This document shows, piece by piece, positions 36,271-49,710 of a DNA stretch of 64,000 nucleotides. Under the pieces are notes generated by a model, which had not been told where the DNA came from, made no database searches, and saw only the letters and a program-made list of their open reading frames with translations. The translations under genes and the position numbers were made by a program. Source of the stretch: Pestalotiopsis fici W106-1 (taxonomy: Eukaryota > Ascomycota > Sordariomycetes > Amphisphaeriales > Sporocadaceae). Each line of letters begins with the position of its first letter. Position 1 is the stretch's first letter. The stretch spans positions 3,286,001-3,350,000 of the forward strand of contig NW_006917093.1 in NCBI RefSeq assembly GCF_000516985.1, read 5' to 3'.

Positions 36271-37918
36271 TTAGTTGCCGAGATAGTTTCGAATAGCACC
36301 CTGCAGCCGCGTAGCTCCTTCGCCCAACGCACTGGTAAGGTTTTCGAGGTCATCTCCAGCAGTGATACCAAACTTGCGCACAAAGTCCTTGGCTGCGGTC
36401 TCCAGGTCACCATAATCTTCGGCAGCCTCTTCGTCCTCTGGACGGCCGAAATAAGCATTCGAAGAGATAGCGCTGGCACCCTCAAAGCCTTGCAAACGTG
36501 TCTTGGCCTCTGACTGTGCGTTGGGATCAAAGCTACCTCTGCCAAAGAACTCGTCTGACGAAATACCCTTTTGAGTACCAAATTTGTTGCGAGCATACTT
36601 TTCGCCGTCGTCTATTACAATGTTTAGTTTCAAGTTTCCATATACTTCAAAGGGAGGGAAAGAACAATAATACCTTCGACAGCAGCCTTTACGGGGCCAA
36701 CGGATCCAAACCCGCCAGCATTCTTCTTGGCTGTCTGCGGCGCCGCGGCAGGCTTGTTTCCACCAACCTGGCCAAAGCCTAGTCTACCAAAGCCCATGCC
36801 GAGACGCTCAACCTCGGCTGCCGACTTCTGCCTCGTGTGGCCAGATCCGTACGAGGGGCTGACGGGAGCAGGGGAGACGACGTTGCTGGCCTCGGTCTTG
36901 GCAGCTGCGGCCTTCTTGGTCTCTGCCTCCTCTGCCTCCGGATCGTATCCCAATTTCGCAATTCTGTCGGCCTCCTCCTTTGCCTTTTTCTCGGCCTCGT
37001 CAAAGTCGATGACATCGCCTGTCACCTTCTTGACACCCAATTTTGTGTTTTTCTTGGCTCCCAAAACATTAGTCTTGCGAGCACCAGCGGCACCAGTGGT
37101 AGTCTTTCGTAATGCGGCAGATGTGGTGACACGGCTGACAGCTGGCTTGGCGTCGGTTGCATCAGTCTTGGATAGTGGCGAAGCCGACCGCGAGATATCC
37201 TTGCCGTTTGATCCGGCAGTGAGGAATGGTGATGGGGTCCTTCCGACTACAGGAGGTGTCGCGGTCCTTGAAACGGGCGGTGTGGGTTTCTTGATGGCAG
37301 GCTTGTCCCAAGAGGAGAAGAAGTCGTCGCTTGGCTCGCCAGCTGGTGTGGATGAGCCATCGGCGTCGGCAGCATCAGTGATAACGACCTCATCGGGGAA
37401 TTCGAGAGCATCTCTTGCTGCGCGCTTCTTGAGCTCGTCCTTGTACTTGGTAGCGGCTGGGGACTGATATTTCGTCTTGGGGTCTTTGCTGGCAAGGGCA
37501 GCGCTGCCGCCGTTGGCACGGAAGTACTTGGTGGCGGACTCATTTCCGCCCACCTTCATGATGCGGAGCTGATCCCATTGCCATTCTACAGTTGGTCAGT
37601 ATACACGGAGGTTTGTGATGGCCCGGGATATGGTTGCAGTACGTACGGTCGAGGTTGGTTGATCGGACGAAGGAAATGTGAACACCTAGGTTTCGGTGGT
37701 TCGAGGAGCAGTCCAGACACAAGTAGATGCCAAAGGGCACTGATGTCCAGGTCGGATTCTTGGCGCCACAGTCAAAGCAGATCTGGTAGAGGTGCGCTAT
37801 TAGCATTGCGAGTCTGGAAAGGGGCATGCGAGTCCCATAATCATACCTTATTTGCTTGCTTGGTCTTCAGCTTCTCGAACAGCTTTTGCGACTGCTGCTT
37901 TGTCGCGAGTCCGCTCAT
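36271..37918 (-). CDS. glo3: ADP-ribosylation factor GTPase-activating protein GLO3
   Basis: This ArfGAP stimulates GTP hydrolysis by Arf1 on COPI vesicles in Golgi-to-ER retrograde transport. The model is complement(join(36271..36611,36674..37585,37647..37782,37847..37918)), 486 residues; all introns are GT..AG and restore family sequence at each junction ([25 protein letters not shown]). The N-terminal zinc finger is C26-x2-C29-x16-C46-x2-C49, followed by the arginine finger in [13 protein letters not shown] (R54). The middle (about 110-340) is Ala/Lys/Pro-rich with SPxP-type stretches, the likely coatomer-binding region. The C-terminus carries the Glo3 motif repeats ISSDEFFGR and ISSNAYFGR near residues 395-440, which distinguish GLO3/ArfGAP2-3 from Gcs1/ArfGAP1. 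Length agrees with the family. It is transcribed divergently from TIM21 across a 600-bp spacer. Confidence 0.97.
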
Positions 37919-38518
37919 TGTGAAGGTGTTGGTCTGGGATGTGTTGCCCAGCTAATTGATGTTGTAGATTGCGCGCTCCTGAGTCCAATGATGCGCTCTC
38001 CTTGGTAGACTGGGAGAGATGCGTGAGGGCACCGGGGGAAGAATGCTGTTGGCGGTGGATTGTTGCTGAAGAGGAGGGTTGCTAACAAGTAGTAGCTGGT
38101 CGTAGTCTGGTGGTTGATTAAGGAGTTCGGCCAGATATTCACTCGGAAATGCCACCCACTTCAAAGAATTGATACCCACCAACCCAAGGCCAGGCCCAAA
38201 GGTTGAGCTAATCCTCAAAAGGCTTAGCAGTATTCACCCCACATTAAAAAGTGACGATCGCGCAGCTCAAGCACAAGGCACAAGGCGTAGGTATCCAAGC
38301 AGCAAGGTGGGTGGGTGGGTAGGTAGGTAGGTACGTTGGGGAGCACTGATATTTGCATTACAGTAGGGAAATAGCTTTTTAGACGGGGAACCTGGGCACA
38401 AGCTTCGGCATCGCAGAAAACTGCTGCTTTCCCACCGGCCTTACCAAATAAACCAACCAGCCAACCTCCATCTGCCCAACCCACAGCATTTGGTTCAGAT
38501 GGACTCTCAATCTCCAAC
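37919..38518. promoter_or_regulatory. Bidirectional promoter region between glo3 and tim21
   Basis: A 600-bp spacer between two divergent start codons. It contains the GGTG/GGTA repeat at 38,306-38,333 and no recognisable open frame. Shared regulation is inferred from geometry only. Confidence 0.6.
38306..38333. repeat. (GGTG)n-(GGTA)n tetranucleotide repeat
   Basis: Tandem GGTG units switch to GGTA units within the glo3/tim21 spacer. Confidence 0.85.
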
Positions 38519-39478
38519 ATGAAGCTCATACTCCGCCCGACGGCCATCAGTAGTAGTTGTAGTACTGCCACCGCCACCGCTGCCCTGCTATCCCGGTCAC
38601 GACCGCTACATTTTCAGAGAAGCTATGCGACCCAGAATAATCCAGGCTCAACGTCCAAGCGAAGATCCGTAACACCATTCAACGACGACGGTCATGTGCC
38701 CTGGCAAGACCTATCAGGTGCCGAGAAGACAGCCAGAGCGACCCAACAGACCTTCAACTTTGGTCTGGTCGTCGTCGGTGCCGTACTGACAGTGAGAAGC
38801 GACCTCTACTATACATGGGCTTGAAAAAAAAAAAGGATCAAACATCAAGTATAAAACGGAGCGCTAATAAGCAATCGTGCTTCACCTTTTTACAGGGCGG
38901 CGTCGCATATTTCCTCTATACAGATGTCTTTTCTCCCGATAGCAAGACTGCCTACTTTAATCGCGCCGTCGACCGCATAAAGAAGGACCCCGACTGTCTC
39001 ACGCTGCTGGGAGACGCAAAGAAGCTCACGGCTCACGGAGAGGAAACCTACAACAAGTGGCGCCGTGCGAGACCGATCGCGTAAGGATTCACTTCACGTA
39101 TATGCCTTGGGAATGCGCAGGAACATGAGGCTGATATTTCTGCTCTTCTATTTAGATCTTCGCACACAACGGATAATCAGGGTACCGAGCACATCATGTT
39201 GCATTTCTACGTAGGTTGCCTTTCTTCTCCCCCGACAAGTGAGAGCAAAGAATCAAAAGTGTCTCAACTGAAATCTATTCATATTCCAGATGGAGGGACC
39301 TCGCAATAGAGCCACGGTTAATGTCCACCTCACGAAACGGGCTGGCGCCTCCGAGTTCGAGTACAAGTACTTTTACCTTGACATACCCGGACATCAGCGC
39401 ATCTGGCTGGAGAATGCCGATTCCAAGTCTTCCTCGACTTCGAAAAAGTACAAGTTCCTTGGTGTGAATTGGAACTGA
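38519..39478 (+). CDS. tim21: Mitochondrial import inner membrane translocase subunit TIM21
   Basis: TIM21 anchors in the inner mitochondrial membrane and links the TOM complex, the TIM23 presequence translocase and respiratory complexes. The model is join(38519..38791,38896..39080,39156..39210,39290..39478), 233 residues; all introns are GT..AG and the frame is continuous. The N-terminus MKLILRPTAISSSCSTATAT followed by SRSRPLHFQRSYATQ is an Arg/Ser-rich presequence. WQDLSGAEKTARATQQTFNF (62-81) is the conserved pre-membrane block. A single transmembrane segment runs from about 80 to 98. The intermembrane-space domain follows, with YTDVFSPDSKTAYFNRAVDR, LHFYMEGPRNRATVNVHL and the family-typical ending KFLGVNWN. 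The length is normal for fungi. It is convergent with the BTB-bromodomain gene (948 bp between stops). Confidence 0.95.
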
Positions 39479-40426
39479 ATTTACGCGACGAGAAACGTGT
39501 ATGATTATGTATTATACAATGGATTGAACAAGACCGATATACCCGGACCAGAGAACGCAAAGTCAATCTTGGGTCGTCATCTTTCTCTTTACCTTGGCAA
39601 AAGTGGCGAGAGTGTAAACTGAATCATGAGGCCATGCGTTAAGCATTGCAAGTTTGATTGCGGTGCCCCGAGGCGCACACGACTGAAAAAAGGATATGCC
39701 CACAACACAATGTATCAGATGGTCCTGTGAGATGGACACAACAACAAGAATTGACTTATGCTAAGCAGACCAGGGTCGTTCTCTCACGGCCGTGCATTTT
39801 AGTTGACGGATGCAATAGTCAATGGACGTGCCCAGTAACGGCCCCCGCGCCAACCTTGATTGCGCTATGAATTAGTCTTTAGTATATTGAAATAAGGTGG
39901 CTCATACTTTGCTCAAATCAGCCAAGACAAATGGTCATTGGATCAATTGCCCAACTCAATTTCCAAAACCACTGATATGGATCTGAGCAATTAGACAGTC
40001 ACCAGTCGAGCCACAGGACCAATTCATGCCCAAATCTCATATATTATAAGTTTACACGTGAACATGAGTTTTGCTCTGTCCTCCAAGACGGAACCTTTTC
40101 TTCCTCTACTATACATGATTAATTTGGGCACATCTGCTTTTTGATCCTGGCGTAGGAAGTCCCCTTGGGAAAACTGTCTCCCATCCACAAAAATTGCAGA
40201 ATGCGTATAGCAATGACTCTTCGTGGTGATCATTAGTTGCAGAAGGCGAATGTCCATTGCAGATGCCTTTCTTTATCCGTACCGAAAAAAAAAATTGCAA
40301 CCCACAAACGCCTATCTTCAGGTACACGAGCAGGATGACAAGACAACTTTAACTCTGCAAGCTTATTCCTGCATTGGTGAGAGTTGAACAAGACATGACT
40401 TGGTCGAAACGATTTAGAAGAGTGGC
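39479..40426. other. Convergent 3' spacer between tim21 and the BTB-bromodomain gene
   Basis: About 950 bp between two stop codons. It is moderately AT-rich with no open frame of note, and presumably holds the two 3' untranslated regions. Confidence 0.6.
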
Positions 40427-41757
40427 TTAGCCGACTTCCTCCCCATCGAACTTAGCGATCCACTTGTTCATTCCGGAGTACTTTTCTTCAAATGTCTTTT
40501 CAAACTTCTCGCATGTCGCCCACATGGGTGTGTTACGGTCCCAGTAAGTATAACAGTTCTTGAAAATCTGGCGGACGTCGGCGGCAAACTCTTCAGCGCT
40601 GTTGTATCCGGCGCTGTCCATCCTCTTCTTGATTGTGCCAAGGTCCATTGGTTTTTGGACCTTGTCCAAGTAGTCTGGAACGCCGTCTTCAACTGGATTG
40701 ACAGGCTCGCGGAAGGGACCGACAAGGCGCGTCCAAAAACCTGTGATATATTAATATTATTGATTGATCAAGTTGCCAGCCAGCCCAACTTACCCGGCCC
40801 ACTAAGCATTCGGGTCAGAAGATCAGCACAGAAAACGAGCTTATCCTCCTTTGTAGGCTCAACGTTGCCGTTGGTACTTCCGTGGCTCTTGCGGCTTTTC
40901 ACAACCTTCAAATTGGGTAATGAAGATCTGGCGCGAGGCTTAACGTCCTTGGGCTTTGGTTCCACGGGTGAGCCCGCCTCCGAGTGGCTGCGCTTCGATG
41001 CCTTGGCCCTGCGTTCATCTTCGTGATCGTCTTCTAAATAGTGGACATTCTTGCGCTGGGCGCCGCCGTTGACGGGCGACTGATTGCTGACTCGAATGAC
41101 CGGAGCTGAATTCAAGTGACTCATGGCCACAACCAGCTCGCTCAGAAGCTCTTGCGGCAGGGACTTGCTGAACTCGCTTCGAGACTCGGACGAGCGAATA
41201 TATTCAGCTGCCCAATTAAGTAGCAGCTTACGAATGTCAGACCCCTCAGGTGTCTCATTCCAGACCTCGACAAGAAGGGGGGTGGCCGGGATGGTGTGGG
41301 TGTTACGACGACACTCATTCATGGCTTCCAGCACAGCATCACAGAGACCCTCAACATCAAGCTGGTTGCCAAGCTTCCATGCGTCAATCAGGACATCGTA
41401 GCCAGGCATGGTTGCCGTGTCCGAAAGTCTGCCAGTGTACATGAAGTTCTGAGCGTGGCCAAAGGTGTCCTCGGACGCGGTGGGTAGCTTCACAATGCAT
41501 TCGACCTTGTCGTCGGGATTTTCGATAAAGTACTTGCGGAAATACGATGACTTGGCACAGAGAAAGTCTTTCTGTATACCAAAGGGCTTCTCATTGGGGC
41601 CGACGAGAATAATGACAAATATGGGGTGGGCATCACTGGTGGAAGATATGAGAATTAGCTATCGGTAGTCGCTACTGAGGGCAATCACACCACAGTGATG
41701 ACAATGAACTTACAGCCAGGAGAAGCCTGCAGCTTGCTCCATGTCTTGAACTGACAT
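40427..41757 (-). CDS. BTB/POZ-bromodomain protein
   Basis: The model is complement(join(40427..40740,40794..41635,41714..41757)), 399 residues; introns GTAAGT..CAG and GTAAGT..CAG keep frame. Residues about 17-120 form a BTB/POZ domain (FVIILVGPNEKPFGIQKDFL, CAKSSYFRKYF, then LPTASEDTFGHAQNFMYTGR), a protein-interaction fold often used for dimerisation or cullin-3 binding. The middle is basic and Ser-rich (RRAKASKRSHSEAGSP, a possible nuclear localisation signal). Residues about 297-384 form a bromodomain (FWTRLVGPFREPVNPVEDGV, DYLDKVQKPMDLGTIKKRM, IFKNCYTYWDRNTPMW). The residue corresponding to the acetyl-lysine-anchoring Asn (NCxxYN) is Trp362, so classical acetyl-lysine binding may be altered. 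A nuclear chromatin-associated adaptor role is inferred. No better-known orthologue was recognised. Confidence 0.92.
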
Positions 41758-44700
41758 TGTGTATGTCCCTATTTCAAGAATGTTAGTTTTGCGAAACGGG
41801 TCTGGTGAGCTCACAAATATGTGCAGGTTAGCTAGAGTTGGAGCGTCAATGGATGACAGGAATGATAGAACTCGTACTCGTGCTGTAGTTTGATCAGAGG
41901 GCAAAAGTGTGGGGATGTGGCACGATGGTGAGGACCAAATAAAGTTAAGCTGGCATACTGAACTCGCAGGACGCGCCAGAATGAAGGGTAGTGAGAGCAA
42001 CACAATGATCAAGGGCTATTCAGAGCCCCTTCTTTCATCTTCATGAGATGAATTGACTCTGGATCGTCTGGCAGCGATGTGAAAGTGATGGTAGATGAGC
42101 GTGGCTGTCCTTACCTGTGAGATGGGGACCTACACTGCTAGAGTTGGCCTAGCTACTACACCTAGCTTGGATGGTGAATCGTTGCTACCAAGGTAGCAAG
42201 CACAGCTTCAGCCTGGAGCAATGTGGTTTTTATCAAAAGAATGAGTGTATGCGGAAAAGAAGCATCAGAAAATCAGTGAATTCGATTGCGCTGCTTGGTG
42301 TTGCATCTACGCAGATGATTGCGCCTCAATCTACGATGAGTACCCGCCGCGCGATGGGTCGTGATATTGATGTTGGCTCTTGCAACAACAAGAGAGCCTG
42401 TGGGCAGCAAAAGCAGTGCTGAAGTTGGTTGTGAGATTTGGTGGCATTTGGCATTGGTGGAGGCCAGGTACGGGAATACAAGGGAGGTCGGTCCCACTAT
42501 GGGTGGGTGATTTGACGCCCGGGAAAGCGCACGGGCCCTAACACGTCCCCACAATCGCCCGGCTGGGCAGTTGGAAAATAATCAATGGTCATGAATAACA
42601 AAAACATGGTCGTCGTCGTCCCTTTGGACCAACTGAATTTGTGCATATGAATTCATGTGGCTCAAAGATAAGTATTTATTGCGTTGATATCATAATGATT
42701 CTCATGCTATGTGTAGACTATCACCATACTAGAAGTAGCTTTACTAGATACTCTGTCTGCAAAGTGAGTGGCCTTTGTAAACAGCCCTTCAGCCTACCTC
42801 GGACAAATGGTTCCTCATGCATTGTCCTTGCTCCTAGTTGCAAAATATGAGAAATCTAATTGTAATTTTATACCGATCTCATTCATTTGATATACACTGG
42901 GTGTGGATCTTTCTTCGACACTCTTATAGTAGTTAGGGTGGCTCAGGGATCATCAAACACATTGAGCTCCAGTTTATAAATCATAAAGTTGCTGAGACGT
43001 CAAAGTGAATACGAGATCATGGCACTATAAATGGATCATGCCCAGAGAGGAAAAATTATTCATGTTCACATCAATGAACTTCCAAGGCATTTTGTGGTGA
43101 AGCCAGCGACTACAAACTGAGCATCACTGTAAAAGTAAATCCTCATGCATTTTTTGTTCTGCATCGCGATGCATATCTGTTGATCATGGTGGATACATCA
43201 CACGATTGGGATCAAGAAGCTTATGGAAACTATAAGAGTATCATCTTGTCGGCTTTCTCGTCGAAGTAACATTACACACCAGGTAAGTGAAAAGGCTTGA
43301 GTGAAGTACCTTCAGCGAGATTACTGATACAACTCTATTTCACCATGCTTGGTCTTCCAGCAAGTCATGAAAACCTTGGTCATTTGTTTTGGATATAATT
43401 TAGAGCATTGAAGTATGAATCATGTCTTCGATTCAATGAGAGCCAGGAGTTTAGTTCTGAAGGTTTAATAAATAGGGTGACTGGTTCGTCCCATAATGAG
43501 CTGGACCATTTGGTACCACTTCTTAACTTATACTTCATTATGAGTAATTCAATCTCTTCGCCAATTCTTGATTATCCGATAATTCAGCTACCCTGAGACT
43601 ATACCCAGTCAGAAGTCCCAGGATGCGTCATTATCTTATAGATGTATGGCTGAGGAAGGTGGAACTTTCGAAATCATATCTCATTCTAGTTCTTGAGGCA
43701 CTTGGCTTCTTTACATCTGCAACGACATTTCATTCTTGTTACAGGACTATAAGTCATTGACGGCTCCTTCAATCTGTTTGGTTTATCATCAGTGTGGTTT
43801 TTTAATACTCATTAGCACATATCTACATACTTTGATAGGACCATGATTGACAGAAACAGAGGTGTGTATCCTGAAAGTAAGAGCCTCGAAACTTATGTAT
43901 AATGTTTATGAAACGCATGTCAAAAATGATTAGTATCCATATGCATCTGAATATCAAGTATACTGCAAGATGTTGCTCTCATTCGGACACTTTGTCAGGC
44001 GTGGACAAGTATCATATGTATAGAATGAAACAATTCTTACGGATGTGACAAGCTCTTCAAAGTCAGCGTTTGTTCAACCATCCCACCCCATGAGTTCTAC
44101 TGTGTTTTAGGCTAACGGGATATTGAGATATCTTTAACAGAAGCTGTTATATTAATCAATATGTGCACTCCAGTATCATATCTCCAGGGCCGGCCATTGT
44201 CCCTGGAACGATTTGACCTCATGAACTATTGCAGGTCGAAGCACGGTTTCCTCGGGCCTGTCACAACCAACATAGTGAGGGGGAGCTTCTTAATGGCCCT
44301 GTAATGGTTTAGCTATCACGATTCATGATGCGTGGCCAAAGATACGGTATTCTGTTGTTTCCAACGGTGGAATGGCTCTTACGAATAGCTCTGACAAGAG
44401 CAGAGATTAGCTTGCATTCGAGCTGCAACGTGTATTACTACGCTATAGCTTGGGAGAGATTGCCGCTTTTACAGTCTTTGGGCGATTACAGGCTCCATAC
44501 ATTGGTGGCTATAGACTCTTTTAAGCGTCACACCTGCGGATGCAGAACAGTAATGGTTGCTGATACCCTCTCACCAACAGGACAAGTTGGCCCCGTCAAG
44601 GGTCGCATTCGCCAGTAAAATTAGGCCGGCCGTACATTGCACACACGCCGTTTAGGTGGGAAAAAAACCCATAGCCAAGCGTAAAACGTGAGACTAAGTG

Positions 44701-47700
44701 ATGTCCACGCACGCCCGTTATCTTTTGGTGACAAGGTAGATATACGTTTTGACCACAGCGAGCAAATCCCCGGGAGCCATTACACAAGATAACAAGTGAG
44801 GGGATATGTCCTTCAATTTTTTTTTCCCCGGCCAACCCGATCCGGCCTGCTCAGACTACATTCTCCGGAGGGTGAGGTTGAAGCCGACGTCGATGGTGGA
44901 ATCACGTAGGCGGAAAACCTCCCGGCACTTCGCCCGCCATGGGAAGTAGAAGTATCGTTCACACAAGGTCAGGAGGAACGGCGACCGTGCCCCGTCGGTT
45001 CGACATCAGATCATCGCCCTTTTTCCCCGACGGGATTTTAATTCTGCTGTTACGGCGGACCTGCAATCCGTAGAGATATTCGCAAGCAACTTGTTCAGAT
45101 AGAACCATGAAACTCTGTTTTATGCCAGCAAAGAAACCCCTCCCACGGGCCGAGTTTCCAACCTGCGATAAATGTACACATGAGAGAAAGTAGAAAAGAA
45201 TAAGAGCGTAGTATCTAGTCAAGGTACAGAATAAGGTTATGCATCAATATGCGCACCTCGTGGCCGGTCTGGCCTAGACAGAGCCACCGGAGCAGGGATC
45301 GTCTTTTTTTTTCTCCTCCCTTTCCCCTTTCCTTTTACCCCAAACGTTATTCTGCATTAATCTTTTTACGAAGTGTGCGGAGTAGAGCAATTATGGGGTG
45401 GTGTGAGTGAATCGGAACAAAAAAAAAAACATGTCAAGTTTTTCGTAGTTTATGCAACAGGGACAACGGTGAGGTCGGAGATCGGGTCGTTGAGGGGGAG
45501 GTGTGGTTGCAACCAGGGATGTTAAAGCTTGTCGCTCTCTTGACCGAGTCGGCCGCGGATGTCGAGGCCCTGTCATCCATCCCTACTGACACCCTGCTTG
45601 CTTTGTGCCTGGTGTGGTTCACGTTGTTATGTGTTGCAACCTTGGGCATATAGGGATTCTCCAGGGCACATCGAACGAGTGCCGCTCGCTTGTTGAACAA
45701 AATTCCGGGGTAGGGAGACATCGCCTCGGCGGCACGCGGCTGAAGCAGGAAGTTGGACCCTCAAGGGATGCAGCAAGAATGTAACGGGGGCTGCACCTAC
45801 AGCATTACTCCGGTCATTTTCTAGATCGATCTATTTTCTCTCTATCTCTTCAATTCTACCCGAGGCTATCAAGTTAGCTGTGTTGTTTGACCTCATTGAC
45901 GAAATTGCCTTTTTTGCAAGGTATCTATCACGGAAACGGAATCCGAGGTTTCTTGGACGAGCACTACCAACGGAAACTTGACAGCCACCAGGGAACATGT
46001 GAATTATAGAAATTGTATTTCTAATATCGGAATGAGACGGCATGTGGTCGGGAGCCACTCTGAGAAGCTCGGCTTGATAACACAAAGTAGCCTAATAACC
46101 TAGGTACATTGTAGTTGGACTGCACCGCGGCCCCAGGGCGGCACATGTGGATCATAACATGAGGCTCTTGACGTAGGGATAGTAGTAGTGTACTTGCTTG
46201 GATGTTTGATAAAAGTACTACCGCGGCGGTTCATTGCGCTAAGCCAAAGTGTATTGTGTTTAATCGGGTGTATATTGCACCAATGAACTCTATGGCTGCA
46301 AACACATGCTCCGGTGCCGATACACCAGCTCGTTCGGTATCGCGGACAAGCGTCGCCGTAAGCCCTAGGTCAGCTTAGTTAGTCAAGAGTCTCGCTGGCG
46401 AGTTTATAAGCACCAAAAAAGATTGCTGCTATATCCATTTTGGGCAGACCAGATAGTCGTCTCATACTCTGCAGTGTAGAGTAAGGATTGATCGATTGTC
46501 CTAAATGTGTGTGTAGGACTGTGTGTGACTGCCCCCTAGGCGTAGCCCGAATATTGATCAATCGGGTAGCATTTGATGATTTGTCCGAATGGACATTGTG
46601 GCAGTCTAGACTTCATGGTGTGAGTGCTTCCTTTGTGTGGGGTTGACAATACTCGCATCCAATTTGGTCGGAACTTACCATGTATAATCTATAATTGCGA
46701 AATCATTCACTTGGGCTGCCTTCGTGACACCATCTTTTGAGAAATCATATGCTTCCATCCGTGATAGATCTCGTGTGGTTCCCCAGCGATCAGCCCTGCT
46801 GGGTTTGCTGCGAACACCCTGGTTTGAAGGTCGTGATTTGTGGAAAATCTTGAACTGTTCGGGCGGTGCCGTATTCTGCCCCTGAATCAACCAGGGCAGA
46901 GTTGGGGAAACTGGCAACAAGTCTCCAACGTCTATGGGACTGATGTCATTACCATATTGTCGGTTACCTTTACTGGAGCTAATGAGTCCATAAAGTTGAC
47001 ATGTTAGCCTATGACATTTTTGGAGTATCCTGGTAAGTTGACGATAAGACCAGCGAGTTCCGACCGGATCATGTCCCGGTGGACGAGACCTTATCCGCAC
47101 CGCCAAAAACCAGGTAAGCAGCGTCTATAATGTTCCTATCTCCTGGATCTTGTTTAGCTTGTACTCGAGATGGTGGGCATCTCGGACAGATATACCAAAA
47201 GCTGCAACGGGCTTAATCATGCCCACTTGATATTGCACCATGTGCTTTGCACATACTGCTTCTCACATGCTCAAATCTTGCAGCAGACTGAAACATACCT
47301 TAACTCCAAAGCGACTGGCGTCGCGGGTGAGGAGACGAATTCCACAGAAGCATAGCGTCCCATCTTGACTGCTCCGTCCACCCGACACAGGCATAACAAT
47401 CTAGGGTTCTTCTGTACGAATGGGTGTATGGAGTATAACGATGTCGTGCCTCTACAACAAATGATCATGGTGTGAAGCACAAAGGCGAAAATTTGTTTTT
47501 CCAGTGTCTATCAATGGTTTGACAAATCTTGCAGCAGATGGCTGAGATGACTTTCCGATCTTATATACTCTACATGCATGGATTATAACTCATAGTCCGT
47601 GTCATATGCGTCGCTTCCACAGATGTGCTAGTATCTGGACACGCCAGGATTATTCAAAAGGTAGGAAAATCTGAATAATAACATGCGCCTGCCACGTCGA

Positions 47701-49681
47701 GCAGGTCATATAACAGCATCAGTATGTGTCGCTGGCGATATCAGACCTCACTATGGCATCAGCACCGATGAAACGAGTCGAGCGAGTACTCACCCACGTT
47801 GCTGGAAAGGGCACGTCACGTCGCAAGCTGGACGTTCTATTTCGGCGTGTACTCCCACGTTGCCACGCAGCTGCAATCTCCCTTTTGCCGGCATTTTGGC
47901 TGGGGAAGCTCCACGTAAGCGAGATGATGCGACTCCGAGGAATGAGTATAGATGGCGATGATCCGCATGCTTTGTGAGACCCCTATGATCTGCGCAGCAC
48001 CGTTCAAGAGCCTTGGGGGCTTGCTCGAATGCTATATGCTATGCTTTGTATGCATATGCAAATTGACCGCCTGATACAACAAGCGGTAAGCGACGCCTTT
48101 TCCCGTGGCGCATTTAAATGATTTTATAAGATGCCAATAGAGGCTGAAACGGGGGACGCTCATTGATGGACGAATTGTTGAAGCGAGAATAAGAGGCGTT
48201 TGCAGATCCTTCGGACCGTTGGAATCAAGGAGTTGGGATTCTCAGACAGACTCTGGCCATGTGTAAGAGGGCGTCAATCCCACCCAGACAGCTTCAGTTG
48301 CAGGCTTGCACAGTCTCGAAGCGATCGGACCCTGAGACCGAAATGCCGGCAGGGGGGGAAAGCCATTTCCTCGTGGCCATTGGTCGAACGTCCGAGACCA
48401 TCCGTACCTTGCCTAGCTGAGGGCATTTACTGCGCAGCGGAGTGTCATGTCAGCGCAGTGCTTCCACCTGGGTCTTTGTGGGACACACACGATCGGATTC
48501 GCCATTGGGTAGATGGAGAGGAAAGATAAGGCTGTACAATATGTTATCAATTCTTGGCTCGAAAACCGAGCCGTTTAGCCCGTGTTGCAGCTCAAGATAC
48601 TCGTACTCTCGGGGGAATTGAATCGACCGGTTTCATCGGACTTGTCATGGCTTCTGCCCTATTGGTCCCATTCGCTTAAGTTTGAACTGATGTTTGGGGG
48701 GGTTGAAAGAAGTGTTTGGTATTTGGTTATCTACTTGCGAATATTTTCCCCCGCGTTGTACTGGCACAGGTAGTAGGTAAGAAGATAATTGAGGTACGCA
48801 AAACTTGATTGCCCCATGGGGAGGCATCTGGGGGGTTCAGCTCAAGGAAGGCGCTGCGCCTAGGATCTTGTGGGGTAAATGTAGGTACAATTTTCTTTGA
48901 CACACGTCTGCTGCTACATGCAGTCAGTAACTCGTAGCAGGCACACACAGATCCAATTGACAATTCATTACTGGAACCTCCCCTATAGGTGTAGGCTGCT
49001 GCTGAGCTGTTTACCAAAATTGGCAGCCGCCTCCTCAGTTGCGCACTTGAGGCTACAGGTCCTACAGAGTACACAGTCCCAATTTCCATTTCATTCCATT
49101 TCCCGCACTGAACCATGGATTCAAAGAACCCACCCCTCTCCTCCTCCTCCTCCTCCTCCCCCCTCATCCTCCTCTGGGGAACACAATCTTTGATCCAAGG
49201 GTGTGTTCATTGACTAGGCTAGGCTGTTGGCTGATTCGGGCGTGGGGGAGATTATAGTGGACGGCAACTAAACCCTGTAGCACATCCTCCTGTTCGAAGC
49301 CGTTCCAATCAAAGTCCAGGCATCAGCACCAGCACCTTGGTACACTTGCTGGGGGCTCGACACACACCTGTCGTTCCAGGGCCTTAGAACCTCCAGCTGC
49401 TTCGTCAGTGCTGATGTTTGTTTGCTGCTGAAGCTGGACCTGTGACAGCTCATTCGCGGTTCTCCTTGTCACCTTTTCAAATCACCCTCATACACATACG
49501 ACTTGTTGGCTGGCAAGTAAGCAAGCCACGTCCAATCCCGTACCAGTCCGGCCCTTCTGAATATTGATTTGGCCAGCGGTTTCTAACCATAATTATTACT
49601 CTTTGCGCGAGTAGCTAGGGAGCTACATAGGTGGCGGGAACACGGCCACAGAAGGCATCACAGTATGATACATTACCTACA

Positions 49682-49699
49682 TAGGTATGTACATACCTA
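49682..49699. repeat. 18-bp perfect palindrome TAGGTATGTACATACCTA
   Basis: A perfect inverted repeat with no spacer, built from the TAGGTA motif that recurs in intergenic DNA throughout the window. Confidence 0.85.
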
Positions 49700-49710
49700 C
49701 GAAAACGCTG

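Noticed and set aside
36727..37467. 246-codon plus-strand open frame
   Set aside because: It is the antisense shadow of the large third exon of glo3, which has clear family similarity.
48727..49167. 146-codon minus-strand open frame
   Set aside because: It starts in a translated (GAG)n repeat and has no recognisable motif or supporting splice signals.
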